DNA of 22,758 bases, from positions 112,911,194-112,933,951 of the forward strand of contig CM044499.1 in NCBI GenBank assembly GCA_024364805.1, written 5' to 3'. The translations under genes were made by a program, and so were the position numbers. Source of the stretch: Euprymna scolopes. Lineage: Eukaryota > Mollusca > Cephalopoda > Sepiida > Sepiolidae. The notes under the pieces are model-generated. The model did not search any database. It saw only the letters and a list, made by a program, of their open reading frames with translations, and was not told where the DNA came from. Positions 1 through 11,007 of the stretch are shown here, one piece after another; within the stretch, counting starts at the first letter, position 1; each line of letters opens with the position of its first letter.

Positions 1-48
1 ATATATATATATATATACATACACACACATACATACATAACACTATAT
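1..48. repeat. (AT)n/(ACAC, CATA)n microsatellite at left edge
   Basis: The window opens inside an AT dinucleotide run that passes into ACAC and CATA units and ends near a short TATAGAGAGA stretch. It is cut by the window edge, so its full length is unknown. The same mix of TA and CATA units recurs next to transposon ends further right. Confidence 0.9.
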
Positions 49-1590
49 AGAGAGAAGGAAGTGCATACATAGTCTCAAATGAACAAATAAGCAGATAACT
101 TACATAAATATAAACTGGGAATATCGCGTTTAGGTAATTGATCAAGCATTTCCAAAGCCAGAGCATGCTAAAGATCTGAACGCTGCATAGGTCTGGTAAT
201 GACCTGCCTTAATGCTGCAATATTCCCTGATATTTGCACATTGTGGATCTACCAGGTGATTTCCTTTTCAAAGCTGAACGTGTTTCTCTGAAATTTCCGA
301 CCCCTAAATAATATGGCCTTCCTGCCAGAAATGCTTCTATGTCGACCAACCTCGAAATACTGGCAAAAGAAAAGAAAAAAAGATTGCAGTGCAATGGTAA
401 TAAGCGTCATTCAGTGTTCCACGGTCCATGGTGGCAACATAAATGGCATGGCCACTGCTGAATAGAAAAAAATTGGAGAAACATGCCTTTCACTCGCTTA
501 TTCTAACCAGTGCTTGCAAAATAGTAATTTTAAATCTGTGAGATCATTCAGTCACACCTACGAATCGTGTATGTAATCGTATACATATGAAAAGTGTATT
601 CAAAAGTATAAGGATTTTATTTAAATGTTAACTGATATTTTTTTTTAACGTCCGGATTTAAATTCAGCCGAGCAGCTTTCGATTATTACAAACTAGTGTG
701 TAATGATCATACTAGATCTGTTTTATTATCATGTTTTTACTTTTGTTCACACGCAATATATGACATATTGCCATAGAAGCATAAAGGGGCTACATTCATA
801 CAGCAAGATGTTTGTTTAGTATAGGCGATCTAAGATCTAAAGTTAACTAATTTGCATATTGACTTGTAAAATCATATTTCATTGATTTATTATATTTTTC
901 TAATTTTTTTATGTAATGCTTGTTTCATTTTAATGTAAAATGTACTTCTGTTTGCAAATACTTTTTTTTACATTGTGGGGAAATACTGAGAATTTGTTAT
1001 CAAACTTTTCTTTCAACCTTTTTGCGTCTGGGAAACTGATTTAATCTTCAACGGGTTACGATCCACTTCGAAATATAAATTTATGATCAAATCTTCTCCC
1101 CCAAGCCTTCCACGACCACTCATGCAAATAAGTAAGCTATTTTAATATTTTTTGTTAATAATTGAAAATCAAGAAAGAATGAATAACTTTAAATTTGAAA
1201 AGAACTTGGAAAATTTTTTTTTTAAATCTGTCGAATAGAAAGCCCCCTAAAATTTCTTTTAAATTTTTATCAAATCACTCTTTATCAACATATTTCCAGT
1301 TTTAGAAATTATCCCCCCCCGACACCCAATCTTAATTCTTCTCCCACAAATAAATCCTATTTATTTTTTATTGTGATGTGTGCTTGTATATCATGCAAAT
1401 CACACTCTCCTAAAATATTTGCTTACAGTAATACACTGGGCAAGATGACTGAAGTAGAGTGTAGATTTTATATCAGAGTTTTCCGTCTCCTAGATTGATG
1501 ATCTAAAAGTATCCTCATACCTGGGTATTATACCAGGTATTACTTGGTAAAATTTTAAAAACATAATTTTTTTGCATGCATTAAGTTTCT
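49..1590. other. AT-rich stretch without a recognisable gene
   Basis: I see no convincing gene here. A 61-codon minus-strand frame at 209-394 has no recognisable domain. The stretch holds several T-runs, a C-run at about 1313-1320, and a small inverted repeat at 1517-1540 (ATACCTGG / CCAGGTAT, 8-bp arms, 8-base loop). That inverted repeat lies just beyond the 3' side of the LINE remnant that follows and could belong to its tail. Confidence 0.6.
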
Positions 1591-1592
1591 AC

Positions 1593-3060
1593 TTATATTA
1601 AGTTTTGTCTTTTCCAGAAAATTTGAAGATCGGTTTCCCTTTTATGTGTGTAAAGTTTATCATAAGTAATCAAACGGTCATCTAATTTTCTGTTCGCTAA
1701 TGTTATAAATTCCGATAATGAAACTGAGAAAATGGTGAAATTTTCCCTTTTATTTTGCAAAATAGTATAAAGTGCTAAAGCTATGCAAGCGGATGCTGCA
1801 CTTAAAATAGGTGCTTCTTTAAGGAAGATGTTGGATACTTTGGTTCTCAAATATAGCTGCACATACTGTTCTATTCTTGTCTATTCTTGATCCATCTGTA
1901 AATAAAGCGGTATATTTTGGAAAAAGATTCCAGGATTTTATTTAGTTATTTCTGGAAAATGAGAGAATGTCTCATAGTTTTATTGACCTTGTTGATTTTC
2001 GTATCTATATTGGTTGTTTGATTTCCCAAAATGGAAGTGACAGTTTGATGGTATCATATATATACTTGAGTAGAATGTTTGTTTCTTCAATTATTGATTC
2101 CATTTGAAATCCAATAGATTTTATTACATTTTCTTTCCTCTCGTACAGTTCCTTGTATTTTGGCTTGAATATAATATAGGTTTGTTTTAGTGGTCACAAG
2201 TTTAGCTTTACGTTGTAAGGCCAGTCTTTGCTATCTAAGATTTAGAGGAGCCTCATTTGTTCTACATATAAGTTTTTGATTGTGAACGTTTGTAAGGTTC
2301 CAGTGAAAGTCGCAGTTCTTGGTGCTGTACAATTTCTGATGTTTGTTTGTTTTTTTTTTCAGGTTTATATATCGATGAAGTATCCTCCATATGATTTTAG
2401 TAATGTATATTTTTCTGCACTGCAATCCGTGTGTGCCATGAATGTCTTTATTGCATTTTATTTTTAGTAGTTTTACAAAAGGTGATAAATGTTAATTTTG
2501 AGTTAAAGGAACGTTCAAAGTGTACCACATATAGCTTCTACTTTTAAAACTGGATAGCAATGGATTATTCATAGTCAGCAGAAATGCATAATTTGATTTG
2601 GGGATATGTTAAAAGCATTTTCTACTGCCAACAGATTTATTTTAATCAGACATTGATAAAGTTGACGTTTGGTTGTATAGATGTTGTTTGATGCTTATCA
2701 GGTTAAGAGGTCATCTAAATACAATGACTCCTCAACACCATTATTTATTAATCTTAATAAAGAATAGTGTAACTGCCAGTATGCTTAATTGTAGCACATC
2801 CATTTCTTGTATCTTTGTATCTGAAGGTATATCATTTATTAGTGTTTGAAAATTCACATCCATTATGAAGTTGCTTATGAATAGGAGTAGTTTACTCTTC
2901 AATTCAAGTGCTTCTTACGTCTTTTTATGCCTACTTTCAGATTGTCACATGTTTTCCTGTCAAAAATGTTTTAAATAAAAGCATCTCGAAAAGATAGTTG
3001 GTCACAGCTGCTTTCTTAGTCTCACCCATACTGAGAATTAGTTCCAGAAGATAGTAGTTT
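1593..3060 (-). pseudogene. Decayed LINE ORF2: reverse transcriptase plus RNase H (I-like group)
   Basis: A non-LTR retrotransposon polymerase that would copy its RNA at a nicked target; this copy is dead. Read on the minus strand, pieces in more than one frame line up in the expected order. At about 2750-2900 there is a palm-like stretch (LFISNF, then FQTLINDIPSDTK, then SILAVTLFFIKINN). At 2707-2721 is YLDDL, the variant of the catalytic YxDD box, followed by a ..NISPNQ.. segment. At 2231-2300 is the thumb/linker end, NLTNVHNQ..EAPLNLR. At 1888-1899 is TDGS within YTALFTDGSR, the start of an RNase H fold, followed at 1660-1850 by SAASACIALAL and SVSLSEF, which resemble its later helices and strand. 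Several stop codons and frame changes interrupt it, and the usual GVPQGS box is badly altered. Having RNase H after RT points to the I/R1/LOA-type groups and away from L1 or CR1, but the exact clade is uncertain. The N-terminal endonuclease is not seen; the copy is probably 5'-truncated. Confidence 0.85.
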
Positions 3061-3564
3061 AAAAATGATTATTTTATTTGTTGTGCCACAGATCCAAATA
3101 TTTCAAATTAGCAACGCTTATCTAAAATCTCTCGAAAGTGAAACATTTAAGTTTTTACACTTGGTAATATTTCTTAGATAATTTGAAAAAGAGAACAAGA
3201 ATTTTACTGTTAATTAGGTTAGTTATATACATACTCGCAAGAGCTTCACCACATGTCTGAGAACAAAATTTTACAACATAATTTTTCACTGTGTCAAACT
3301 ACAACAACCAAAATGATGATGTATCTAATCTTCTGGGTTCCTGTTCTCCCAACTGTACTGACATGCAGAAGTTCAGGTGTAATGTGAACAGACATCTTGC
3401 TGCTCAACTCCCTACATACTGTCCCTGCAAATTATGTATCCGATAGTTGCCCCCCCCCTGCATTAAAGTGGTATTGTTCCTTGTTTGGGGTGAAAATAAA
3501 AATTAAAAAAAAAACTAATGCAATAAGTAAATTTACAATTTTAAATTATAAAAATATATATTTA
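3061..3564. other. Unassigned AT-rich stretch
   Basis: No gene recognised. A frame at 3397-3597 runs into the Helitron end at 3565, so it is not a real gene. A C-run lies at about 3450-3457. The segment around 3331-3410 is less AT-rich and, read forward, gives a C-rich peptide (CSPNC..., then NRHLAA) that faintly resembles a zinc finger, but this is too weak to name. Confidence 0.5.
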
Positions 3565-4278
3565 CTAGCTGGGAGACCCAACGGTGGACAGGGTTGAATG
3601 ATGATCAGCGAATATTTCACACTCCTATATTTTTATTTTTTATTGTCATCGAAATCCGTGAAATCGCCTGGGAGGAAGCTTCACATGCCTCCATGCAGTA
3701 ACTTAATCCAAAATATGTTTTATTCTACATTACACTCTAGAGAACCTACTGTTTCTTTTATAAAATTATTTCATATAAACTTATTTCCAGTTGACGAAAA
3801 AAAAAAAAACATTAAGAAATTTATGTGTGGGGTTTGAACCTATAGACCACATCATGTAAAAAAAAAAATCTTACAAAATTCTTTGCAGTTAATGAAAAAA
3901 AGAAGTAATTTACATGAGAAGTTTGAACCTACACACCTCGTCATGCAAAAAAAAAAACCCCAAAAAACAAAAAACAAAAAAAAAACATAGTATCAACTTA
4001 CCCACACTAGAATTTTCACGGCCCGTTATTCTGTCATAGTTGCTAAGCAACGACATGGAATAATGGCTTTCTCGATGATAGATAAATTAAAATAATGGTT
4101 TCGATTATTGATTATCGGTAATTATCGGATGTATTCTTCGACAAAGCTTAAATAAGATCACTCCCAGACTTACACACTAAAGTTCTGTAAATTCTAAAGA
4201 AAATCTGTTCAGCTGTTTCAGAATTTATAAGGAACAAACACACATACAGACAAGGTTGCATTTATATAATTGTAGAGA
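3565..4278 (-). mobile_element. Complete non-autonomous Helitron-like element (714 bp)
   Basis: The element reads on the minus strand. Its 3' end is CTAG (3565-3568 on plus) preceded by a weak GC-rich stem (plus: GGGAGACCCAACGG...). Its 5' end begins TCTCTACAATTATATAA at 4278, followed by TGTCTGTATGTGTG and a segment resembling CTGAACAG, a layout like Lep1-type Helitrons of insects. The host base left of it is A (3564) and right of it is T (4279), which is the AT insertion site expected of Helitrons with no target duplication. It has no Rep/helicase ORF, so it would depend on another element's enzymes. It contains an internal duplication (3786-3868 and about 3880-3958). A related copy starts at 9820. 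Confidence 0.75.
3786..3958. repeat. Internal tandem duplication, two units of about 85-95 bp
   Basis: Two diverged units follow each other within the Helitron-like element. Each has CAGTTgACGA or CAGTTaATGA plus an A-run, then a TTTGAACCTA core, then CATCATG or CGTCATG and another A-run. The second unit is slightly shorter. Poly-A slippage probably helped them diverge. Confidence 0.7.
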
Positions 4279-4837
4279 TATTTTTATTTCTGTACTTTTG
4301 TGGAAATTCGAACTCTTTTAGAAAGATAGTAAGGTGTTATAGTTATGGAAGATTTATTCTGAAGACTCCTCTTCTAGAAGATAAAATTCTATTTTCTTCA
4401 AAGCAGCGTGGCTGGTCTAACAATTAGCAGAACAAAGATTGTAATCAAAGAACCAAATTCAAATACTTCCTGGGAGAATTTTTGTGCTGTAAGTGTGGCA
4501 TGATAAACCAGTTTCTTGGTGTTAGGTAGTGTGCAGTAGGAGGAGTGGATTGCTGTGGGGCTGGATCAAGGATTTTTGACTTCCCCAATGCTGACAAAAG
4601 ATGCCAACTTTCTACCTCGTTTCTGCAAACCCGAAAAATGTTAAGAACATGTCCTGGTTGCTTTGTTTTATTTTCTGAAGTCTAGCATATCGCTACTTGA
4701 ATGCATTTGTAATTACCTAGGGTTGCCTAGGGATCTGGCTAAGAACAGTTCAAAAGTTTCCATCTTTCTCACTTTCTATATAATATGTTACTTTACATTT
4801 TGAACACCTTCTCCCTCCAATTATCTTCCCCTCTCTC

Positions 4838-4870
<33 letters not shown>

Positions 4871-5041
4871 TCCATCCATGTAAAAACTTTGACAATCGAA
4901 AGATAAAAATTAAATCAAGGTGTTACATGAAAGGGCTGTCCCCTTCTCATGTAAGTAAGAAGACATACTAGATCAGTGGGAATGATATTAGGAAAAAGCA
5001 AGAATCGAACCCTGTAGGCAAGTGTTAGAGATAATGGAAAA
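4279..5041. other. Repeat scraps: possible SINE remnant, CT tract, B-box-like motif
   Basis: No gene. At about 4406-4475 the plus strand has GTGGCTGGTCTAACAA, resembling a pol III A box, and 45 bases later AACCAAATTCAAATACTT, resembling a B box; together they could be a very worn tRNA-derived SINE. At 4993-5013 the minus strand reads GGGTTCGATTC, a good B-box match with no clear A box. The CT tract at 4831-4871 is listed separately. None of these is strong alone. Confidence 0.35.
4831..4871. repeat. (CT)n microsatellite
   Basis: A CT dinucleotide run of about 40 bases with a single CCCT interruption near 4847-4850. Confidence 0.95.
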
Positions 5042-5571
5042 TGGAATGTTAGGATTTCAGTCCATTGTTAATTCTATTAGGATAGCTAATTATATTAATG
5101 TCAGAAAAAGAGTCGATTGTTGATTCTTTTAGAAATCTGGATATTAAACATTTCAGTTAAAAGAATGGACAATGCGAATTAAAAAAATATTGTTAAAAAT
5201 AGGTTTGATACTAAGCAAGTAGAATTGAAGATTCTTTGTTTGCATAAAGTGTGTTGGACGGACATGTGTAGAAAACGTGATATAGTCACGTTGCTCGACA
5301 GTACACTTCTGACGTCATAAACAAAGGAGATTTCTCGATATATTGAATCTGTGGGTTCGAAGTTAGGAAGTTGATGAGGATCAGATATTCAGAACAGATC
5401 ACCCACGGTAACAGAGTCAGTTGGAGTGTAGGAGCCCCTTAGAAGCGAAGGAAGGGAGGTAGACCATGTAGATCAACGTTTGAATTCCTGACGTGACCGA
5501 TCGGCCGGTTGAAGAATAAAGAAACCAACTATGTTTGTAACTGTTGTCTCATGACGTCATTCTTTACAACA
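5042..5571 (+). mobile_element. Possible solo LTR of an LTR retrotransposon (fossil)
   Basis: A less AT-rich block of about 530 bp has LTR-like parts. It could start TGGAATGTT (5042) or TGTTAGG (5047) and ends TTTACAACA (5571). A polyadenylation signal AATAAA lies at 5515-5520, about 50 bases before the end, as in an R-U5 layout. Two TGACGTCA palindromes (5310-5317, 5552-5559) resemble CRE/ATF sites, and AACGTGA-TATAG-TCACGTT (5274-5292) is a perfect inverted repeat. GAAAA flanks both sides (5037-5041 and 5572-5576), a possible 5-bp target duplication if the 5042 start is right. No internal coding region or primer site follows, so it would be a solo LTR. The family cannot be told. The low-complexity duplication keeps confidence modest. 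Confidence 0.4.
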
Positions 5572-6775
5572 GAAAAGGTAAATGTGTTTTATCATCATCT
5601 GGTAATGAACTTTGTACAACCCTTCCAAGTAATATGCCTCCTCCATCATCAATAATGTATCTCCCCTCCTCTATATGTGTTAAATAGATTCATCCCAGTC
5701 TGATATGAATGTTTCCCTCATTATCATCGTCATCTGTTCTGAGTCCCCGTTAATGTGGCCCCAATATGTACCCCTATGCAACAAAGGCAGAGAAGGATAA
5801 AAATTAGCAGCCGACTTACAAAGTTAGTTTCAGTGTAATTTTTCGAACATTTACCAATAAAAATCAACTCTTTTATTCACTAATGTGATCTCTGGTGAGT
5901 TCAAATAAATCACTATTATAGTACTTTTACTGTAATCTTCTCGAGATCACATTCAAACAAAATATGCAATGTTTGTAAGTGTATGTTTAATAGTTTAAAA
6001 CTGTATTTTTATAACATTTCATTCTTTTGTCAAGCACTAGATGCATAGGGTGGCTATGGAAAGGCCATAAGTATGGAGGAATTCAATATCATGTCATACA
6101 TCCTGGGAAGACTCAGACGTGGCTCTCTGAAAACTTCCACGAGTTCGCTAGTTCTAATATCTGCCCCGCAACTTGCATGATTGCCACACCATGGATTACT
6201 TTGTGTGCGTTATAGTTGAGAAAGATCGACTGTAATGTCTGTAATACTTAGGACGAGCTGGTTTTCAAGACTATTCTGGCATCCAAGCATCTCTCAAAAT
6301 ACACTGAAAGTTGCATGCTCCAGATTCAAGTCTTACCTTAATTGGTTTGGTTGTGCTGTTTTGTTTTATGGAATATCAAGCCGTAAAAGTTTTTATGCTT
6401 CAAGTTCTTTATGTCTTTAAATAGTAATTTATTTATAGTGATTTATTTGATTGTTTTATAGAAGAAAATTGCTTGTATTGCTTTGATTAATGGGACAATT
6501 GTTCTCAGCGTGAGTGTGATTTGCACAAAGTTTCAGTCGATGTAAATTCCTACCTTCGCCAGGTGTAAAAGTCGCCATGTTTTTGGCAGGAAAAAAAAGC
6601 GGTGTAGTTTTGCAATCTAAGGTTTCGAATTTTGGATCTAGTTGGAAGTAAATTGACATGAATTATAAAGATAATTTAATTATCAGGAAACCCAAGGCGT
6701 ATAATTTCCAACTTATTATGATTAAATTCTTTTATCTCCTTTCAGTCATAATGATAACATATCAAAAAGCTCGCT
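5572..6775. other. Unassigned stretch with a less AT-rich patch
   Basis: I recognise no gene. The patch at about 6030-6215 is more balanced in base composition than its surroundings and holds a 62-codon plus-strand frame, but its translation matches no family I know and it has no splice context I can defend. A 61-codon plus-strand frame at 6235-6420 and a 67-codon minus-strand frame at 6456-6659 are equally unsupported. This is a candidate for single-copy or old repeat DNA. Confidence 0.4.
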
Positions 6776-6776
6776 C

Positions 6777-6920
<144 letters not shown>

Positions 6921-6924
6921 CATC

Positions 6925-8385
6925 GGAATAAAAAAACGGATAACAAGCAATTAAACATACTGAAACCAGCAACATTTAGTTTCGTAAATATGTTTCTAAG
7001 AAATTACAATTAAATTTAATACAATGCAAACATTAGGTACAGGCAAAAATAAACGAAGAAAGATAGGAGAGGGGCTAGTTTTGAAAGCCGATTTATCCTA
7101 ATTTTTTTTGCAGGTTTCCAACTACTTTTTTATTGTATTGGAAACACTAAGGACTAAACTTAATTTCCCAAAGGAAAAAAATATTTGTACACTTGAACAA
7201 AAAAGTTATGAAAAATGTGTTCATGGTGAGCTAACTAATTCAGCTAAATTTTTAAGTTAAATAACTTTTTTGAAAAATCCTTTTAAAGATAAATATTAGT
7301 TTTCTGGGTCTATTTCAAAGATTATTAGTAAATTAAAATCCTAGGATATTGAATTAAATAAAAAAAGCACCTTGTTTGCACAAAAAATAGCTGAATTAGC
7401 CACAAAATCGAGTGATTTTGCTGTTCGCAAAAGCGCAACAAACCATAGTTTTGCAAACACAGATTATACAGAGACCCAAAATCTGACAGTCGAAAAGTTG
7501 TCTGAGAACGACGTCATGTAATCAAAAGGAGGGAGGGGTGTTCGGTTTCTTTTTTTTTTTTCAGACGTGAATCCATACATTTACGTTTGTATAATTTTTT
7601 CCATTTTTTAATTTAATTATTTTGCTAAGTTCCTGGTTTTAAATTAATTTTTTTAATTATTGGCCAATATTATATAAAAATTATGTTATGCCGAAGGTTT
7701 CACATTCTTTCAAGCAAGGAAAATATGAAATTCTTACATATAAAAATTATGCGAAACCTGTAATTTAAAAAAAAAAAGTAGAAATATTTTTTCCTATTAT
7801 AAATTTTTGTGTGAAAATATTAAATAAACAATGCTTAATTCAATGATAATATCGGTAGTTCGAGTTATATGGAATTCATTAATACAGACTTTAGGGGCTT
7901 TTATCGTAATGTTCCTGTAAAAATTAAATAATATTTTTTAATTGTTATATTTTAGGATGCTTTATTTTCATAAAAAAGCAAAAATAAATTCATGCTTTTT
8001 TTTATTACTGAAAACCATAACTTTAGTAAAGGTATTTTTTGTTTAAACAAAATACTACATTTCCACTAAGATTTAAATAAAAGTAATGGGTTCAATATAT
8101 TCCGAGATTATTATTTGATAAATACTAAAAATTTCATTATAATTGGTTAATTTCCTGATTTTTGGTACCTAACAAACAAGCATATTTTATCTCAAAAATT
8201 CAGAAGCGTGAGAAAATTGTTGTTTTTGCTTGTGAAGTTGCAGAACATGATTGAATTTTGCAAAGGGATTGGAAGAATGCAATAACATCAATGTTAAGTG
8301 TATTTTAGGTAATTATGCTGGTAGTAATTGTCTGTATTTTTTTTTGAGATGAGGTGTTTTCATTGATTGAGATTGTCGGACTGAC
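6925..8385. other. AT-rich stretch, no gene recognised
   Basis: Very AT-rich DNA with many A/T homopolymers. A patch at about 7411-7545 is more balanced (it contains GACGTCA near 7511-7517) but gives no recognisable protein. The part at about 8222-8305 shares TGCAGAACATGATTGA and CAACATCAATGTT-like words with 11105-11168 and so belongs to a dispersed repeat. Confidence 0.5.
8222..8305 (+). repeat. Dispersed repeat fragment shared with 11098-11180
   Basis: The words GCAGAACATGATTGA, a diverged A-rich linker and AACATCAATGTT appear in the same order here and at 11105-11168, followed in both by a TTGcATTTTtGGGTgA-like or TGTATTTTAGGTAA segment. The family is unknown. Confidence 0.6.
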
Positions 8386-8388
8386 TTC

Positions 8389-8450
8389 CTCATCTTGGTT
8401 GTTATTGTCACAACGTTTCGGCCGTTTTGCCCTCCGGCTCTAATCTTCAA
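8389..8450 (-). repeat. Fragment of the GGCCGAAACGTTGTG repeat
   Basis: On the minus strand this reads GAGCCGGAGGGC, an A-rich link and GGCCGAAACGTTGTG. The same words, GCCGGAGG followed by GGCCGAAACGTTGTG, lie in the left arm of the palindrome at 12740-12780, and a diverged form lies in its right arm. It is a piece of a dispersed repeat whose full length is not visible here. Confidence 0.55.
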
Positions 8451-8538
8451 GAAAAAATGAAAACGAAAAATCGTTATGATGTAATTTATGTGATTTTTGG
8501 GGCACATTATATTTTTATAAATGAATTTTATAAATTTA

Positions 8539-8557
8539 CTAGCGGGATCCGTAGGAC
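8539..8557 (-). mobile_element. Possible Helitron-like 3' end only
   Basis: CTAG at 8539-8542 next to CGGGATCCG resembles the terminal stem next to CTAG seen at 3565, 9820, 17752, 21614 and 22583, and the base before it is A. No matching body follows, so this may be a worn fragment or chance. Confidence 0.25.
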
Positions 8558-8667
8558 TAATTCATATGTAATATATTGATGTTAGCATTCTGTAGATGTT
8601 CAGCATAAATGGAGATGCCCTGATATTATTGTAGCTGTTTTGTTAAAAATGCAAAAGTAAACAGGGA

Positions 8668-8702
8668 CGCCCGGGATAGCTCGGTCGTAAAGTACGCTTA
8701 AA
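8668..8702 (+). repeat. tRNA-derived SINE head (A-box half only)
   Basis: GCCCGGGATAGCTCGGTCG followed by TAAAGTACGC is very close to the first third of a tRNA such as tRNA-Lys (GCCCGG-TAGCTCAGTCGGTAGAGCA). This is the pol III A box used by tRNA-Lys-derived SINEs. No B box (GGTTCGAATCC type) is visible in the next 100 bases, so the element is truncated or eroded, and it cannot fold as a tRNA. Cephalopod SINEs of tRNA-Lys origin are known, which would fit the suspected host. Confidence 0.6.
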
Positions 8703-9819
8703 TATGATATTTTAATTCTTGCAGATTTCGTATATTATTATACAGTTAATTTTCTATCGATTTTTATATATTATAAAGTTGCGATTTTCAAAATAAAAAA
8801 TATATCCATATAACTGAGGTGCATCAGCTTGAACTGAAACCGAAACTAAAATTCATGAAAAAAAAAAAAATATATATATATATATATATGACTTTAGTTC
8901 CTTCAGCTATAATCGAAACTGAAACCAAAACTTATGAAGAATTCTTGGTAAAATTATTTATTACAAAAAAATGGAAGTCTATAACAATTAAACGACAGTC
9001 ACTCGGATGTAAGAATGACACACAAATAACACACACGTTATTCTATTAATATATAGATCATTATTTTTTCATAACTATATAATATATGTGATTTTTGGTG
9101 TACAATATTTTTTCTGTTTATGGTATACATACCCATATACCATACAGGTTTATTCTTATTTTTAATATTTTCGTTTGTCTGTCACACTTTTAAAATTATA
9201 TTTTTATCGCTAGATGCATCTTCAGAGTATCCATTCTTGTTTTTGCTTTTTTTGCCACGTTTTAATTCATCTGTTGGCAACAAACACCTTTCGGTAATTA
9301 ACACCTACTAATGATTCAACAGGACACAAAACTAACCTTCAACTTATCTTGTAAGGGTCATGATTAATTTGCTTGGCAAGGTATTCTATCAGCAAGAATT
9401 CTTAACACAGCTTAATTACTTTCATCGAGATAAGCACACGAATGATTATAACACCAGTCGCTTAACGTTAAGGATGGAAATATTTAGATTTACTATCTTG
9501 CGTTCAGAAAGTTTTAAGTCCATTTTTACCAGACTCATCTTGTCTTCTATGAAACTTATTTTTTCTTAAATACAACCTTGCAATGGATAATGATAATGGG
9601 AATAAGCTTAATGCACTATCTCCATAAGTAACCGAAACTCTTCCCAAAGACAAATATGTGGTTTCAAGTAAGGCCATTGATATTCTCAGTTTTAAGATGC
9701 CCGAACGCTGATATTTTGTTTTGCTCTTTTTAAAAATTAAGTCCATGGTGTAATTGGAGAAGTTTTTTTTTTTTTTTTTTTTTTAATGACATTAATAATT
9801 TTATGATTTTACATTAATA
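8703..9819. other. AT-rich stretch, no gene recognised
   Basis: It contains a short A-run and TA repeat (8859-8889) lying between two diverged copies of a GAAACTGAAACC-type phrase (about 8830-8860 and 8913-8937). A small inverted repeat TGGTATA / TATACCA-like lies at 9120-9145. A 22-base T-run sits at about 9763-9784, which could be the poly-A tail of a minus-strand retroelement. Frames at 9120-9311, 9360-9569 and 9504-9746 match nothing I know. Confidence 0.5.
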
Positions 9820-10100
9820 CTAGCAGGGAGACCCAACGTTGCTCGGAACTGAATGATAATCAACGAATGTTTCACACGATCATATTTTTATTGTCATCGA
9901 AATCGATGAAATCGCTTGTTTGTTCGACCCAAAGAAAGCATATGGCTTAGGAAACGTAAAGGGTTTGCATATCAACCTTTTTTTATATTAGTTAATATCG
10001 AGTTCTGTCATTTTAGTAAAAAAAATTATGCTTTAAGTTTATATCTTCAAATATTTATACGTGGTGTTTGGTTTGGTTGTTTTGCTGAAGAGAATTGTAT
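9820..10100 (-). mobile_element. Helitron-like element, second copy of the 3565 type (partial)
   Basis: The minus-strand 3' end is CTAG (9820-9823) with host A at 9819. The next 100 bases match the element at 3565: GGGAGACCCAACGTTG, then TGAATGATaATCA, CGAAT.TTTCACAC, and ATTGTCATCGAAATC..TGAAATCGC. Here the terminal stem is better kept (CCCAACGTTGCTCGG). After about 9925 the two copies diverge and I cannot place the 5' end. The segment at 10021-10100 resembles 11008-11095 and so may be a different repeat. Confidence 0.65.
10021..10100 (+). repeat. Dispersed repeat fragment shared with 11008-11095
   Basis: TTTAAGTTTAT.TCTTCAAATATTTAT followed by a GGTGTTTGGTTTGG phrase and a GAAG-rich segment matches 11018-11085 in the same order. 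Together with 8222-8305 it suggests one repeat family with three partial copies in the window. Confidence 0.5.
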
Positions 10101-10104
10101 GCAT

Positions 10105-10160
10105 ATGCATATATATATATATGTGTGTGTGTGTATACATATATATATTTACACATGTAT
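10105..10160. repeat. (AT)n(GT)n(AT)n compound microsatellite
   Basis: ATATGCATATATATAT, then a GTGTGTGTGTGT core, then ATACATATATAT. Mixed TA/TG units. Confidence 0.9.
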
Positions 10161-11007
10161 ATAAATATAAATTTATTGTAATTTTAAAAAAATGATATTT
10201 TTCATGTTAATTACCTCCTTTGAAAATTAATGATCGTAATATTTGAAGAACAGTTTTAGTAATTCATCGTTTTTTTTAGCAAATTAACTTAATTATTAAT
10301 ATCGGCAAAACTATTGCACATATATAGGAAAATAGGGCAATAAATTACAAATGAATAACATCAAACATTATTAACTTCTCCAAAAATAGTTATTCAAATC
10401 AGGCATACATAAAATGTGTTCGGATTTTTGCCTTTTCTGGCATATGCAGTATGTCAAAAGATTATGTTGTATTATTTAATATTTAATCAAGCAGTTTGAA
10501 TGGTAATATAGACGTGGAGATGAAAAATAGGTTATGTATTTATTAAATTAATAGATTTTGTTAAAGAAAATTACAATACTTCAGTGAAAAAAAAGTGTTT
10601 ATGTAATATATGTCTGTCGATTTTTTTAATATTATGATATACGAACGATCACTAATATCAAGAATCTTAATGGAAAACTGATCGATTTACAATGTCTATG
10701 ATCAGAAAAATAAATTTCAATACTCGAATTAAATCTCATTATTTATAATTCAACCATTATTTTGTGAATGTTATTTTTTTAAGCTTTCATAACGTAAATT
10801 GATTTTAGAGAAATCGAGAGTTGCCATTGACAATAATGGCTGTCTTTTTGCTGCTCATGATTATAAGTCTCAGTAGGAATTCTGACATCAAAACTGAAGA
10901 AACCATTCAACAAGTCAGCTGATTTGGTTGTTTTTGGTTGGTTGTTTTTACGGTATGTCAACACTTTTGTGGTTATTAAATGCCGAATCCAATATTTTTG
11001 GAAAAAA
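10161..11007. other. AT-rich stretch, no gene recognised
   Basis: No coding signal, RNA gene or clear repeat structure. A 61-codon minus-strand frame at 10779-10964 has no recognisable motif. Confidence 0.5.

Noticed and set aside
209-394. 61-codon minus-strand frame
   Set aside because: Short, no family resemblance, and surrounded by non-coding AT-rich DNA.
3331-3410. Zinc-finger exon from a CSPNC...NRHLAA reading
   Set aside because: Spacing does not fit a C2H2 finger and no longer frame supports it.
4993-5020. A tRNA or SINE from the GGGTTCGATTC motif on the minus strand
   Set aside because: A B box alone, with no A box or tRNA stem at the expected distance.
6027-6420. Two adjacent plus-strand frames as a small host gene
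   Set aside because: No recognisable domain, no splice or start context, and frames of this length are expected by chance.
8668-8740. A functional tRNA gene
   Set aside because: Only the 5' third resembles a tRNA; there is no anticodon arm, B box or acceptor 3' half.
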